Below, piece by piece: positions 41,748 to 53,298 of a DNA stretch of 64,000 nucleotides. The DNA comes from Phytopythium helicoides (taxonomy: Eukaryota; Oomycota; Peronosporomycetes; Pythiales; Pythiaceae). The translations under genes were made by a program, and so were the position numbers. The notes beneath the pieces were generated by a model. That model did no database searches, was not told where the DNA came from, and worked only from the letters and a program-made list of their open reading frames with translations. Location of the stretch: contig JANFNE010000026.1 of the NCBI GenBank assembly GCA_024867545.1, positions 62,001 to 126,000 on the forward strand, given 5' to 3'. Each line of letters opens with the position of its first letter. The first letter of the stretch is position 1.

Positions 41748-43239
41748 ATAATGACTCTACTTACTTTGCTGACTCCGCCGACTCTACCGACTTGGTGGAC
41801 CGCAACATGTGCATGGCCATTAAACTCACACTGCAAGGAGTGAACTAGGCGACGATTTCCATCACTAGTAACATACTGGTACAGGTTTTTTCCAATGTTG
41901 GTGACCCTGGATCCTATAGCGACGAGAGTTTCGATGAAGTACGCTCTTCTGTCTCGTTCAGATCGGATCACAAGAGGAGGATCTGAATCAAATCTTCCTT
42001 TTGTGTTGTGCTACTACTACCTCTTCACGAGTAAGGAGACAGAGGTCGGAATAAACCAAAACAAATCTACCTCGGCGTCGGCGCCTTCCAGATCGGCGGC
42101 ATACCCGCCACGACTAGGAGCGACACCAACGGAGTAACCACAGCAGGCACTACCGTCATCCTAACAAATGACGCCGTCCTTACCTGCTCCACAGACGCAA
42201 CCTCCTTCGCTACAGACCCACGACAAACCAGGATAGACCACTTCTCCGACGCCAACCACTAGCTCTGATCCATCATCCACGACCACAACACGCTTGGCGG
42301 CAGCCTCCTCCGAGACCATCGACCTTCCACGCATTGCAATCGCTCGCGCCACTCTTTCTCGCTCTCCTGCTTCACGACCGCCATGCAGTCCTAGTCGTCC
42401 CTCCTCAACCACTCACAGACATCGATACATCCTCTACCTGTAGAACTGCGAACGCGCCTTGCTCCACTCGCACTTGGAGCCGCCCTCCAAGTGGCGGACC
42501 TGGCGCCACTACAACCTCCCCAACCACCCTCTCGTCCCTCAACCAGCGACGCACACCCTCCGACTCTCGAGCCTCCGCGCATCCTTCTCCACCATCTCCA
42601 ACGCCGCACCAGCCTCCGACCACCGGACCACAACCGCCCGCCTTGGCTCTCGTGGCTTCTCGCGCCGCGCCACCTGCTGCAAACCAAACGCAGCAGCACA
42701 CGGCGACACGCACGCGCGCCTGACGCCCACGCTCTTCTCGGTCTCTTCTCGGTCTCGCGGCTCGCCTCGCACTCCCACGCTCCTCCTCCCGCCGCCGCAA
42801 CTGCTCGCAGCCTCACACACTCGCACAGCGCCACGCCACGTCCGACGCCACCGCAGCCGCCAGCGCCGCGCACTCCACACACACGCGCGGGCCTCTCGCT
42901 CCCTCCGCAGCTCCAGCCTCTCGCGCCAACGACCGCCCTCGCGCTCCATCGCCACCGCCTCCCTCCGCTCCCAAGACCAACCGACAAACGACGCCACCAT
43001 CTACCACTCGCCTCCCTCGGTCTCCATGCGGCTGCGCTTTCTCGCCTTTTGGCTGGCGACTTGGACGTTGGACGTTGGAGGTTCGGCTCGAGGGTTGGAG
43101 ACGTGGGGAAGGGTGCGGGCGTGTGGGTTGGTTGAGTGGGTGGCATGTGGTCGGAGGATCTTTTGGGGACAGGTGAGAGAGAGGTCGTTGTCCTCACTTG
43201 TGAACTTTGGAAGAAGGAAGGAAGAAGGTCAGGACGAAG
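41748..43239. repeat. Inter-gene spacer 1: PHT relic plus promoter of copy 2
   Basis: 1492 bases, one of four homologous spacers. The first ~310 bases are a decayed phosphate-transporter segment (listed separately). 42060-42450 is shared by all spacers and has coding-like text of unknown origin. 42450-43230 is GC- and C-rich, carries a perfect hairpin (cacttggag 42471-42479 / ctccaagtg 42485-42493) and an upstream ORF (43026-43259) that overlaps the next kinase ATG at 43240. Confidence 0.75.
41752..42060 (+). pseudogene. Phosphate-transporter (PHT1) relic 1
   Basis: Translating the plus strand gives DSTDLVDRN...LTLQGVN, a stop, then NILVQVFSNVGDPGSYSDES, then LCYYYLFTSKETE after a frame slip. 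This lines up in order with the intact neighbour (DSTDSADRN, SLQGVGQ, NLLVQAFANGDPGNNSDER, VCYYRFTAEETE at about 32140-32380). Stops and frame slips show it is dead. Confidence 0.8.
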
Positions 43240-46200
43240 ATGACGAGGAGGCTTCTTAAAGCCGCCGAAGCGGGCGATCTCGATGTGGTGAAGGAGCTGA
43301 TCGACGGCGGGGTGTATGTGAATGCCACGAACAAAGACGGATGGACAGCGCTGATGGTTGGTGCTCACGATGGCCACCTTGAAGTGGTTCGGTATCTCGT
43401 GGAAGGATGCGGCGCGGACGGGAATGCCACACACAAAGACGGATGGACAGCGCTGATGTATGCCGCTGAGAATGGTCACCTTGGAGTGGCTCGGTATCTC
43501 GTGAAATATGGCGGCGCGAACGTGAACGCCACAAACATGAATGGATGGACAGCGCTGATGTATGGTGCTAGCTATGGTCACCTTGACATGGTTCGGTATC
43601 TCGTGAAAGAAGGCGGCGCGGACGTGAATGCCACGAACAAAGACGGAGAGACAGCGCTGATGTATGCCGCTCGCTATGGTCTCCTTGAAGTGGTCCGCTG
43701 TCTCGTGAAAGAAGGTGGCGCGGACGTGAATGCCACGAACAAATACGGACATACAGCGGTGATGTATGCCGCTACTAATGGTCACCTTGGAGTTGTTCGG
43801 TGTCTCGTGGAAGAACGCGGCGCGGACGTGAATGCCACGAACGAAGACGGATGGACAGCGCTAAGGTGTGCTGCTGAAAATGGACGCTTTGAAGTGGTTC
43901 GGTGTCTTGTACAAGAAGGCGGCGCGGATGTGAATGCCACGACCAAAGACAGATGGACAGCACTAATGTGGGCCGCTGAGTATGGTCACCTTGACATGGT
44001 TCGGTGTTTCGTGGAAGAAGGTCACGCGGACGTGAATGCCACGAACAAGGACGGCAAGGCGGCAATTCGTATCGCTGCTGATCGTGGTGACCACGATATT
44101 GTCCGCGTTCTCACACCTTTTGTGAAGCGTTCACAACCAAAGATAGCTAAGCCTTCTTCATTCAAGTCGTTGCTCTCCAAAATCGCCCGTGGTCTGGCCC
44201 CTCTTCGGAAGCGACCTCAACCAAAAATACCAACAACTTCACGATTCGATTCCTACTGGATCATACCCCGAACTGAAATTGAACTCACTAAACGAGTTGA
44301 CACTAACAATCTCGGAGGAGAATACATCGCCAAATGGCTCGATGCACACGTCATCGTCAAATTATTCATTCCAGATGCAGCACACTCATCCTTCCGACAA
44401 GAAGTAAAGCTGTGGAAACAATTAAGACACCCTAACGTGATCAAGATGTACGGCGCATGTGAAGCTGGTCCAGGTTTGCAGTTCTTCGTGTGTGAGTATG
44501 CTGATGGTGGATCGCTGATTGAGTATGTGAAGTCCACTCCGGAGGATGAACCACGGAGGGTGTGGAAATATCTGTATGAGGCTGCACTGGGTCTGGAGTA
44601 TCTTCACGAGCGAGGGTTAGTTCACGGTGATCTTCGTTGTAGCAATATTTTGATCGGCGGTGATAATTTGGCTCGGTTATCGAATTTTGGTTTGAGTGGT
44701 GCAAAGAGTGGAGGATCTTCAAGTGTTGGATCGATGCGATGGCAGGCTCCTGAGATTTTGTTGGGCGAAGAGTCATCCTCTCGATTTGCATCGGATGTGT
44801 ATTCTTTTGGAATGTGTATATTGGAGGCAGTGACTGGGAAGAAGCCATGGAACGATAAAAATGACCCGAAATGGTACAAGACTTATTGGAAACCAGAGAC
44901 AGACGATGGTTCTAGGCACGCGCCAAAATGTCCCGAAGGTGATGCTCGTGACTTGGTGTGGCGAATGTGCTGCCGAAAACCGACCAAACGCATCAAACTA
45001 CAGTCCGTCGTACACGAGCTCGAGCGTTTGGCACTCAACGAGAGCTTGAGTTATTCTCAATCAGAGCTAGAACTCGAACCAGTGTACAGACTTGGCACCT
45101 ACAAGTTCGGTGAGATCAAGGAACTATGGCGAAAAATCGAAACACACATGAAGAACAACACCAGCAATCCTCAATTCCACCAAGCCTTCCATGAACTCAA
45201 ACCACTATACAACCATCTACACCAATCAACACATCACATCACACTCTTCACAAGATTCCACACACTACTCACACAGTTCCATACCGTCATCACCATGAAT
45301 GAACAACAAACATTAGCCATGCGACTCTCGTCCACGCGTGCCACCACCTACAGCATCTATGCCTTCCATCGACGCATACAGTCACTGTGGGTAGCACTGG
45401 GTCAACCAGTTCACACTAACATCGCACACACGGCACAGATGGACGATGGACAACGACGTGATATGTTTGTGTCTGGTGTGTCGGATGTGTATCTGTTGTT
45501 GCGCGAGTTGGAATCGGATGATGAGAAGGTTGCATTTCTGAAGATGTTGAAACGGGAGATGACACATCAATACACACCTACTCAACTGGAGGTGATGAAG
45601 AAGGCTTTGGAGGCTCTCGAGAGCAAGATTGGTGAGGTGGAGGATTGTTTGGTTCCTGAGTGGTTCATTCCTTGGTACGAGTTGATCAAGCGTGAGGACG
45701 AATGTCTTGGTGCAGGTGGTTTCGGTAGTGTGATCCGAGCGAAGTGGTTGGACTCGGAGGTGGTAGTGAAGCAAGTGGAGTTTGGTGACTCTAAGGGATC
45801 ATTACTTTGGTCGACCATGAGCTCAACGGAAACTATATCCATAGAAGACGTCAAGACCCGATCGCAAGTTATGGAGTCTAAACAAACCAGTCCAGAAGAG
45901 CTTGAGAAGCGAAAGAAGAAGCAAGAAGCTATGAAAATGTTCCGACGTGAAGTAGACATTTGGTTCGGATTCAGTCACCCTCACGTCATACAACTATTCG
46001 GCGCCTGTCATGTCGGCACACCATTCTTCGTATGCGAGTACGCCACCAACGGGACATTGGTCCAGTATCTACGGAAACATCCTGGTGAGTTGTGGCAAAA
46101 GCTGTATGAGGCTGCGTTGGGAGTCCAGTACCTTCATGCTCGTGGAGTGGTTCATGGCGATCTGAAAGGGAACAATATCGTGGTTGGTAGTGACATGAAG

Positions 46201-46920
46201 GCGAAGGTGACGGACTTTGGTCTGAGTTCAATGGCGAGTGGTGGTGGAGAAGCTCAAATCACGGCTGCGTCGCATTGGGTGGCTCCGGAGTGTTTTGTCG
46301 GTGATCCTGAGTTGACTTTTGCGTCGGATGTGTACTCTCTGGGTATGTGTATTGTGGAGTCGATGCGAGTGGTGGGAGGTGAAGAGTGGATTTTACCGTG
46401 GCGATATATGGATAATGTTGTTGTGAGAGTGCATGCAAAACGTGGTGAGATGCCACCGAGACCTACAGGCTGCACAGATGTTCAATGGAAACTAGTGGAA
46501 CGCATGTGTTCATTTCAACCGGAGAATCGGGTGAAGATATCAACTGTGGTGGATGAATTGTCGAGACTAGTGAATGAGAGGGATGAGGCGACTACTGAAT
46601 CACCTAGCTTGGAGTTTGCTCCCGATGTTGTCTCTGCGATGAAGACTGTGTTGAGTGATCTGCATGATGGTGGAAGCGAAGTTTCAATGTACATGGCCTT
46701 GTGGGATGAACTGGAGAAGGTGTACAAGAATGTCGATGGCGTCCACATCAGCAGCAGCAGTAATATGTTCAGTAGTTTGGTGAGAGACGCCGAGACGGCA
46801 ACTTTGAAACTGACAGAGAAGAAGACGGACTTGATGTCTTCATTGGAGACGACGATGGCTGTGCACGCTTTGCGTCGTCGTGTGGTCAAGTTTGTGGAGG
46901 CATATCCAGCACAAGAGTAG
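43240..46920 (+). CDS. Ankyrin repeats + pseudokinase + TKL kinase protein, copy 2
   Basis: Intronless, 1226 residues from the first ATG (MTRRLLKAAEAGDLDVV). The cap plus eight ankyrin repeats end in the conserved [14 protein letters not shown] unit. A longer Lys/Pro-rich hinge (RSQPKIAKPS...LRKRPQPKIPTTS) separates them from the pseudokinase, which again has HGDLRCSN and NFG. The helical linker and second kinase ([22 protein letters not shown]) follow as in copy 1. The catalytic set in kinase 2 is intact. Its upstream ORF overlaps the ATG by 20 bases. Confidence 0.88.
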   Translation: MTRRLLKAAEAGDLDVVKELIDGGVYVNATNKDGWTALMVGAHDGHLEVVRYLVEGCGADGNATHKDGWTALMYAAENGHLGVARYLVKYGGANVNATNMNGWTALMYGASYGHLDMVRYLVKEGGADVNATNKDGETALMYAARYGLLEVVRCLVKEGGADVNATNKYGHTAVMYAATNGHLGVVRCLVEERGADVNATNEDGWTALRCAAENGRFEVVRCLVQEGGADVNATTKDRWTALMWAAEYGHLDMVRCFVEEGHADVNATNKDGKAAIRIAADRGDHDIVRVLTPFVKRSQPKIAKPSSFKSLLSKIARGLAPLRKRPQPKIPTTSRFDSYWIIPRTEIELTKRVDTNNLGGEYIAKWLDAHVIVKLFIPDAAHSSFRQEVKLWKQLRHPNVIKMYGACEAGPGLQFFVCEYADGGSLIEYVKSTPEDEPRRVWKYLYEAALGLEYLHERGLVHGDLRCSNILIGGDNLARLSNFGLSGAKSGGSSSVGSMRWQAPEILLGEESSSRFASDVYSFGMCILEAVTGKKPWNDKNDPKWYKTYWKPETDDGSRHAPKCPEGDARDLVWRMCCRKPTKRIKLQSVVHELERLALNESLSYSQSELELEPVYRLGTYKFGEIKELWRKIETHMKNNTSNPQFHQAFHELKPLYNHLHQSTHHITLFTRFHTLLTQFHTVITMNEQQTLAMRLSSTRATTYSIYAFHRRIQSLWVALGQPVHTNIAHTAQMDDGQRRDMFVSGVSDVYLLLRELESDDEKVAFLKMLKREMTHQYTPTQLEVMKKALEALESKIGEVEDCLVPEWFIPWYELIKREDECLGAGGFGSVIRAKWLDSEVVVKQVEFGDSKGSLLWSTMSSTETISIEDVKTRSQVMESKQTSPEELEKRKKKQEAMKMFRREVDIWFGFSHPHVIQLFGACHVGTPFFVCEYATNGTLVQYLRKHPGELWQKLYEAALGVQYLHARGVVHGDLKGNNIVVGSDMKAKVTDFGLSSMASGGGEAQITAASHWVAPECFVGDPELTFASDVYSLGMCIVESMRVVGGEEWILPWRYMDNVVVRVHAKRGEMPPRPTGCTDVQWKLVERMCSFQPENRVKISTVVDELSRLVNERDEATTESPSLEFAPDVVSAMKTVLSDLHDGGSEVSMYMALWDELEKVYKNVDGVHISSSSNMFSSLVRDAETATLKLTEKKTDLMSSLETTMAVHALRRRVVKFVEAYPAQE

Positions 46921-48405
46921 ATGCTGACTCTACTTACTTTGCCGACACCACCGACTCTACCGACTCGGTTGACCGCAACAAGTGCACGGCCATGAAACTC
47001 ACACTGCAAGGAGTGAACTAGGTGACAGCTTCCATCACTGTAACTTACTGGTACAAGCTTTGGTGACCCTGGATCCTAAAGCGACGAGAGTTTCGATGTA
47101 GTACGCTCTTCTGTCTCGTTCAGATCGGATCACAAGAGGAGGATCTGAATCAAATCTTCCTTTTGTTGTGCTACTACTACCTCTTCACGACTATGGAGAC
47201 AGAGGTCGGAATAAACCAAAACAAATCTACCTCGGCGTCGGTGCCTTCCAGATCGGTGACATACCCGCCACGATCGGGAGCGACGCCAACGGAGTAACCA
47301 CGGAAGCCCCGATCGTCATCCACACAAACGACGCCGTCCTTACCTGCTCCACAGACGCAACCTCCTTCGCTACAGACCCACGACAAACCAGAATGAGACC
47401 TCCACTTGTCCGACGTCAACCAGCAGCTCTGCTCCATCATCCACAACCCCGACGCGCTTGGCGGCAGCCTGGTCCTTCGAGACCATCAACACTACACGCA
47501 TTGCAATCGCCGCGCGACTCCTTCTCGCTCCCCCGCTTCACGACCGTCATACCGTCCTACTCGCCCCTCCTCAAACTCTCACAGACATCGATACATCCTC
47601 TACGTATAGAACTGCGACCGACCCTTGCTCCACCCGCACTTGGAGCCGCCCTCCAAGTGGCGGACCTGGCGCCACTACAACCTCCCCAACCACCCTCTCG
47701 TCCCTCAACCAGCGACGCACACTCTCCGACTCTCGAGCCTCCGCGCATCCTTCTCCACCATCTCCAACGCCGCACCAGCCTCCGACCACCGGACCACAAC
47801 CGCCCGCCTTGGCTCTCGTGGCTTCTCGCGCCGCGCCACCTGCTGCAAACCAAACGCAGCAGCACACGGCGACACGCACGCGCGCCTGACGCCCACGCTC
47901 TTCTCGGTCTCTTCTCGCTCTCGCGGCTCGCCTCGCACTCCCACGCTCCTCCTCCCGCCGCCGCAACTGCTCGCAGCCTCACACACTCACACAGCGCCAC
48001 GCCACGTCCGACGCCACCGCAGCCGCCAGCGCCGCGCACTCCACACACACGCGCGGGCCTCTCGCTCCCTCCGCAGCTCCAGCCTCTCGCGCCAACGACC
48101 GCCCTCGCGCTCCATCGCCACCGCCTCCCTCCGCTCCCAAGACCAGCCGACAAACGACGCCACCATCTCCCACTCGCCTCCCTCGGTCTCCATGCGGCTG
48201 CGCTTTCTCGCCTTTTGGCTGGCGACTTGGACGTTGGACGTTGGACGTTCGGCTCGTGGGTTGGAGACGTGGGGAAGGGTGCGGGCGTGTGGGTTGGTTG
48301 AGTGGGTGGCATGTGGTCGGAGGATCTTTTGGGGACAGGTGAGAGAGAGGTCGTTGTCCTCACTTGTGAACTTTGGAAGAAGGAAGGAAGAAGGTCAGGA
48401 CGAAG
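46921..48405. repeat. Inter-gene spacer 2: PHT relic plus promoter of copy 3
   Basis: 1485 bases, homologous to spacer 1. The PHT relic is at the 5' end, the hairpin (cacttggag ... ctccaagtg) at 47637-47659 lies 769 bases before the ATG exactly as in spacer 1, and the upstream ORF is at 48192-48425. The GC-rich half is nearly identical to the corresponding part of spacer 3. Confidence 0.75.
46925..47225 (+). pseudogene. Phosphate-transporter (PHT1) relic 2
   Basis: Same decayed segment as relic 1 (DSTYFADTTDSTDSVDRN..., LTLQGVN then stop, GDPGS-like text, ATTACTACC-type CYYY segment), with its own deletion around 47040-47070 that removes the 'VQAFSN' part. Independent decay after duplication. 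Confidence 0.75.
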
Positions 48406-51400
48406 ATGACGAGGAGGCTTCTTAAAGCCGCCGAAGCGGGCGATCTCGATGTGGTGAAGGAGCTGATCGACGGCGGGGTGTATGTGAATGCCACGAACAA
48501 AGACGGATGGACAGCGCTGATGGTTGGTGCTCACGATGGCCACCTTGAAGTGGTTCGGTATCTCGTGGAAGGATGCGGCGCGGACGGGAATGCCACACAC
48601 AAAGACGGATGGACAGCGCTGATGGATGCCGCTCGCTATGGTCACCTTGAAATGGTCCGCTGTCTCGTGGAAGAACACGGCGCGGACGTGAATGCTATAA
48701 ACAAAGACGGATGGACAGCACTGAGATGGGCCGCTGAGAATGGTAACCTTGAAATGGTTCGGTATCTCGTGGATGAAGGCGGCGCGGACGTGAATGCCAT
48801 GGACAAAGACGGATGGACAACGCTGATGTGGGCCGCTAACAATGGTCACCTTGAAATTGTTCGGTGTCTCTTGGAAGAAGGCAAAGCGGACGTGAATGCC
48901 ACGAACGAAGACGGATGGACAGCGCTGAGGTGGGCCGCTCAGAATGGTCACCTTGACGTGGTTCAGTATCTCGTGGAAGAAGGCGGCGCGGATGTGAATG
49001 CCACAAACAATGACGGCAAGTCGGCAATCCGTATCGCTGCTGATCTCGGCTATCAAGAAATCATGCACATTCTCAAACCTTTTTTGACGCACTCACAACC
49101 ACCAAACACTTCACTATTCGATTCGCTACAGTCCGACTGGATCATACCTCCCTCCGAAATTGAACTCACTAAACGAGTTGACACCAGCAACCTCGGAGGA
49201 GAATACATCGCCAAATGGCTCGATGCACACGTCATCGTCAAACTTTTCATTCCAGACGCAGCACACTCATCCTTCCAACAAGAAGTAAAGCTGTGGAAGC
49301 AATTAAGACACCCTAACGTGATCAAGATGTACGGCGCATGTGAAGCTGGTCCAGGTTTGCAGTTCTTCGTGTGTGAGTATGCTGAGCATGGATCGTTGAT
49401 TGAGTGTGTGAAGTCCACTCCAGAGGATGGACCACGGAGGGTGTGGAAATATCTGTATGAGGCTGCACTGGGTCTGGAGTATCTTCACGAGCGAGGGCTT
49501 GTTCACGGTGATCTTCGTTGTAGCAACATTTTGATCGGCAGTGATGGTTTGGCTCGGTTATCGAATTTTGGTTTGAGTGGTGCAAAGAGTGGAGGATCTT
49601 CAAGTGTTGGTTCGATGCTGTGGCAGGCTCCTGAGATTATTTGGGGTAAAGAGTCATCCTCTCGATTTGCATCGGATGTGTATTCATTGGGAATGTGTAT
49701 TTTGGAAGCTATCACTGGGAAAAAGCCATGGGACGATAAAAATGACCCGAAATGGTACAAGACTTGGTGGAAACCAGAGACAGATGGTGACTCATGGTTC
49801 GCCCCAGAATGTCCCGATGGTGACGCACGTGACTTGGTGTGGCGAATGTGCTGTTATGATCCTACCAAGCGCATCAAACTACAATCCGTCGTACACGAGC
49901 TAGAGCGTTTGGCACTCAACGAGAGCTTGGGTCACACCCCATCAGAGCCAGAGTATGAACCCGTACACACACTTGACACCTACAAACTCGGTGAGATCAA
50001 GGAACTGTGGCAAAAAGTAGAAACACACATGAAGAACAACACCAACAATCATCAATACCAACAAGCATTTGACAAACTCAAATCACTTTACAACCATCTA
50101 CACAAATCAACACATCTCGTCACACTGTTCACAAGATTCCACACACTACTCACACAGTTCCATACCGTCATCACCATGAATGAACAACAAACATTAGCCA
50201 TGCGACTCTCGTCCACGCGTGCAACCACCTACAGCATCTACGCCTTTCATCGACGCATACAGTCACTGTGGGGAGCACTGGGTCAACATGTTGATGGCAG
50301 TGTCACACAGATGGCACAGACAGACGACGCACAACGCCGTGAGATGTTTGTGTCTGGTGTGTCGGATGTGTATCTGTTGTTGCGCGAGTTGGAATCGGAT
50401 GATGAGAAGATTGCATTTCTGGAGATGTTGAAACGGGAGATGACACATCAATACACATCTACTCAACTGGAGGTGATGAAGAATGCGGTGGAGGTTCTCG
50501 AGAGCAGGATTGGTGAGGAGAAGGAGTGTTTGATACCTGAGTGGTTCATTCCTTGGTACGAATTGATCAGGCGTGAGGACGAATGTCTTGGTGTAGGTGG
50601 TTTCGGTAGTGTGATCCGAGCGAAGTGGTTGGACTCTGAGGTGGTGGTGAAGCAAGTGGAGTTTGGTGGTTCTAAGGGATCATTACTTTGGTCGAACTTC
50701 AGCTCGACGGAAACTCTCTCCATAGGAGACGTCAAGACCCGATCGCAAGTTGTGGAGTCTAAAGAAAGCAGCCCAGAAGAGCTTGAGAAGCGATCACACA
50801 AACGAGAAGCTATGAAAATGTTCCGACGTGAAGTCGACATTTGGTTCGGATTCAGTCACCCTCACGTCATACAACTATTCGGCGCATGTCACGTAGGCAC
50901 ACCATTCTTCGTATGCGAGTACGCCACCAACGGGACATTGGTCCAGTATCTACGGAAACATCCTGGTGAGTTGTGGCAAAAGCTATATGAGGCTGCGTTG
51001 GGAGTCCAGTACCTTCATGCTCGTGGAGTGGTTCATGGCGATCTGAAAGGCAACAATATCGTGGTTGGTAGCGACATGAAGGCGAAGGTGACGGACTTTG
51101 GTCTGAGTTCAATGGTGAGTGGTGGTGGAGAAACACATATCACGGCTGCATCGCATTGGGTGGCTCCGGAGTGTTTTGTTGTTGATCCTGAGTTGACGTT
51201 CGCGTCGGATGTGTACTCTCTGGGTATGTGTATTGTGGAGTCGATGCGCGTGGTGGGCGGTGAAGAGTGGGTTTTACCGTGGCGAGATGTGGATAATGTT
51301 GTTGTGCGAGTGCATGCAAAACGTGGTGAATTGCCGCCGAAACCTACAGGCTTCACAGATGTTCAATGGGAACTAGTGAATCGTATGTGCGCATATCAGC

Positions 51401-51804
51401 CAGAGAAACGGATGAAGATTTCTACTGTGGTGGATGAATTGTCGAGACTGGCGAGTGAGAGAGATGAGGCGACTTCTGAATCACCTAGCTTGGAGTGTGT
51501 TCCTGATGTTGTCTCTACGATGAAGGCTGTGTTGAGTGACCTGCATGGTAGTAGAAGCGAAGTGTCGCTGTACATTCAGTTGTGGGATGAACTGGAGAAG
51601 GTGTACAAGAAGAATGTCGATGGCGTCCAGAGCAGCAGCATCAGTGATGCGTTCTGTTGTTTGGTGAAGGACACCGAGACGGCAACTTTGAAACTGAAGA
51701 AGAAGAAGACGGGCTTGATGTCTTCATTGGAGAGGACCATGGCTGTGCACGCTTTGCGTCGTCGTGTGGTCAAGTTTGTGGAGGCATATCCAGCACAAGA
51801 GTAG
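48406..51804 (+). CDS. Ankyrin repeats + pseudokinase + TKL kinase protein, copy 3
   Basis: Intronless, 1132 residues. The cap plus six ankyrin repeats, pseudokinase ([11 protein letters not shown]), helical linker and kinase 2 ([26 protein letters not shown]) are in the same order as copies 1 and 2. Residues 1 to about 600 are almost identical to copy 4, differing by one His/Leu change and a few silent bases, whereas the linker after WGALGQ and kinase 2 diverge. That pattern points to recent duplication or gene conversion of the 5' half only. Confidence 0.88.
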   Translation: MTRRLLKAAEAGDLDVVKELIDGGVYVNATNKDGWTALMVGAHDGHLEVVRYLVEGCGADGNATHKDGWTALMDAARYGHLEMVRCLVEEHGADVNAINKDGWTALRWAAENGNLEMVRYLVDEGGADVNAMDKDGWTTLMWAANNGHLEIVRCLLEEGKADVNATNEDGWTALRWAAQNGHLDVVQYLVEEGGADVNATNNDGKSAIRIAADLGYQEIMHILKPFLTHSQPPNTSLFDSLQSDWIIPPSEIELTKRVDTSNLGGEYIAKWLDAHVIVKLFIPDAAHSSFQQEVKLWKQLRHPNVIKMYGACEAGPGLQFFVCEYAEHGSLIECVKSTPEDGPRRVWKYLYEAALGLEYLHERGLVHGDLRCSNILIGSDGLARLSNFGLSGAKSGGSSSVGSMLWQAPEIIWGKESSSRFASDVYSLGMCILEAITGKKPWDDKNDPKWYKTWWKPETDGDSWFAPECPDGDARDLVWRMCCYDPTKRIKLQSVVHELERLALNESLGHTPSEPEYEPVHTLDTYKLGEIKELWQKVETHMKNNTNNHQYQQAFDKLKSLYNHLHKSTHLVTLFTRFHTLLTQFHTVITMNEQQTLAMRLSSTRATTYSIYAFHRRIQSLWGALGQHVDGSVTQMAQTDDAQRREMFVSGVSDVYLLLRELESDDEKIAFLEMLKREMTHQYTSTQLEVMKNAVEVLESRIGEEKECLIPEWFIPWYELIRREDECLGVGGFGSVIRAKWLDSEVVVKQVEFGGSKGSLLWSNFSSTETLSIGDVKTRSQVVESKESSPEELEKRSHKREAMKMFRREVDIWFGFSHPHVIQLFGACHVGTPFFVCEYATNGTLVQYLRKHPGELWQKLYEAALGVQYLHARGVVHGDLKGNNIVVGSDMKAKVTDFGLSSMVSGGGETHITAASHWVAPECFVVDPELTFASDVYSLGMCIVESMRVVGGEEWVLPWRDVDNVVVRVHAKRGELPPKPTGFTDVQWELVNRMCAYQPEKRMKISTVVDELSRLASERDEATSESPSLECVPDVVSTMKAVLSDLHGSRSEVSLYIQLWDELEKVYKKNVDGVQSSSISDAFCCLVKDTETATLKLKKKKTGLMSSLERTMAVHALRRRVVKFVEAYPAQE

Positions 51805-53298
51805 ATGCTGACTCTATTTTCTTTGCTGACACCACCGACTCTACCGACTTGGTGGACCGCAACAAGCGCATGGCCATGAAGCTGTTGCTGCAAGGAGTGA
51901 ACTAGGTGACGATTTCCATCACTAGTAACTTACTGGTACAGGCTTTTTCCAATGTTGGTGACCCTGGATCCTATAGCGACGAGAGTTTCGATGTAGTACG
52001 CTCTTCTGTCTCATTCAGATCGGATCACAAGAGGAGGATATGAATCAAATCTTCCTTTTGTGGTGTGCTACTACTACCTCTTCACGACTAAGTAGACAGA
52101 GGTCGGAATAAACCAAAACAAATCTACCTCGGCGTCGGTGCCTTCCAGATCGGCGACATACCCGCCACGATCGGGAGCGAAGCCGACGGAGTAACCACAG
52201 GAGCCACTACCGTCGTCCATACAAACAACGCCGTCCTTACCTGCTCCACAGACGCCACCTCCTCCACCACAGCCTCACCACGAACCAGAATCGACCTCCA
52301 CTTGTCCAGCACCAACCACTTGCTCTACTGCATCACACACGACTACAACACGCTTGGCGGCAGCCTGGTCCTCTGAGACCATCGACCCTACACGCATTGC
52401 AATCGCTAGCGCGACTCCTTCTTGCTCCCCCGCTTCACGACCGTCATGCAGTCCTAGTCGTCCCTCCTCACCCTCTCACAGACATCGATACATCCTCTAC
52501 GTATAGAACTGCGACCGCGCCTTCCTCCACTCGCACTTGGACCCTCCAAGTGGCGGACCTGGCGCCACTACAACCTCCCCAACCACCCTCTCGTCCCTCA
52601 ACCAGCGACGCACACTCTCCGACTCTCGAGCCTCCGCGCATCCTTCTCCACCATCTCCAACGCCGCACCAGCCTCCGACCACCGGACCACAACCGCCCGC
52701 CTTGGCTCTCGTGGCTTCTCGCGCCGCGCCACCTGCTGCAAACCAAACGCAGCAGCACACGGCGACACGCACGCGCGCCTGACGCCCACGCTCTTCTCGG
52801 TCTCTTCTCGCTCTCGCGGCTCGCCTCGCACTCCCACGCTCCTCCTCCCGCCGCCGCAACTGCTCGCAGCCTCACACACTCACACAGCGCCACGCCACGT
52901 CCGACGCCACCGCAGCCGCCAGCGCCGCGCACTCCACACACACGCGCGGGCCTCTCGCTCCCTCCGCAGCTCCAGCCTCTCGCGCCAACGACCGCCCTCG
53001 CGCTCCATCGCCACCGCCTCCCTCCGCTCCCAAGACCAGCCGACAAACGACGCCACCATCTCCCACTCGCCTCCCTCGGTCTCCATGCGGCTGCGCTTTC
53101 TCGCCTTTTGGCTGGCGACTTGGACGTTGGACGTTGGACGTTCGGCTCGTGGGTTGGAGACGTGGGGAAGGGTGCGGGCGTGTGGGTTGGTTGAGTGGGT
53201 GGCATGTGGTCGGAGGATCTTTTGGGGACAGGTGAGAGAGAGGTCGTTGTCCTCACTTGTGAACTTTGGAAGAAGGAAGGAAGAAGGTCAGGACGAAG
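51805..53298. repeat. Inter-gene spacer 3: PHT relic plus promoter of copy 4
   Basis: 1494 bases, homologous to spacers 1 and 2. The hairpin has a shortened loop (cacttgga ccc tccaagtg, 52534-52552), caused by a small deletion that kept both arms. The upstream ORF is at 53085-53318. The middle part carries a variant (tccaccacagcctcaccacg) shared only with spacer 4. Confidence 0.75.
51810..52115 (+). pseudogene. Phosphate-transporter (PHT1) relic 3
   Basis: Best-preserved relic start: ADTTDSTDLVDRNKRMAMKL, LLLQGVN, stop, then NLLVQAFSNVGDPGSYSDES and a CYYYLFT-like segment with stops. It keeps NKR-MAM where the intact paralogue has NKRVAM. Confidence 0.8.

Noticed and set aside
42459..43259. 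Plus-strand frames in the GC-rich part of each spacer (Pro/Arg/Ser/His-rich, ~215-380 codons)
   Set aside because: They are open in all frames because of C-rich sequence, read as low-complexity Pro/Arg/His text and have no domain; only the short uORF at their 3' end is conserved in start and position.
42391..43785. ~460-510-codon antisense frames spanning spacers and ankyrin starts (also at 47557-49092 and 52468-53985)
   Set aside because: They cross the promoter and the ankyrin repeats on the opposite strand and contain the antisense ankyrin repeat text; low-complexity Arg/Gly/Trp for the rest.
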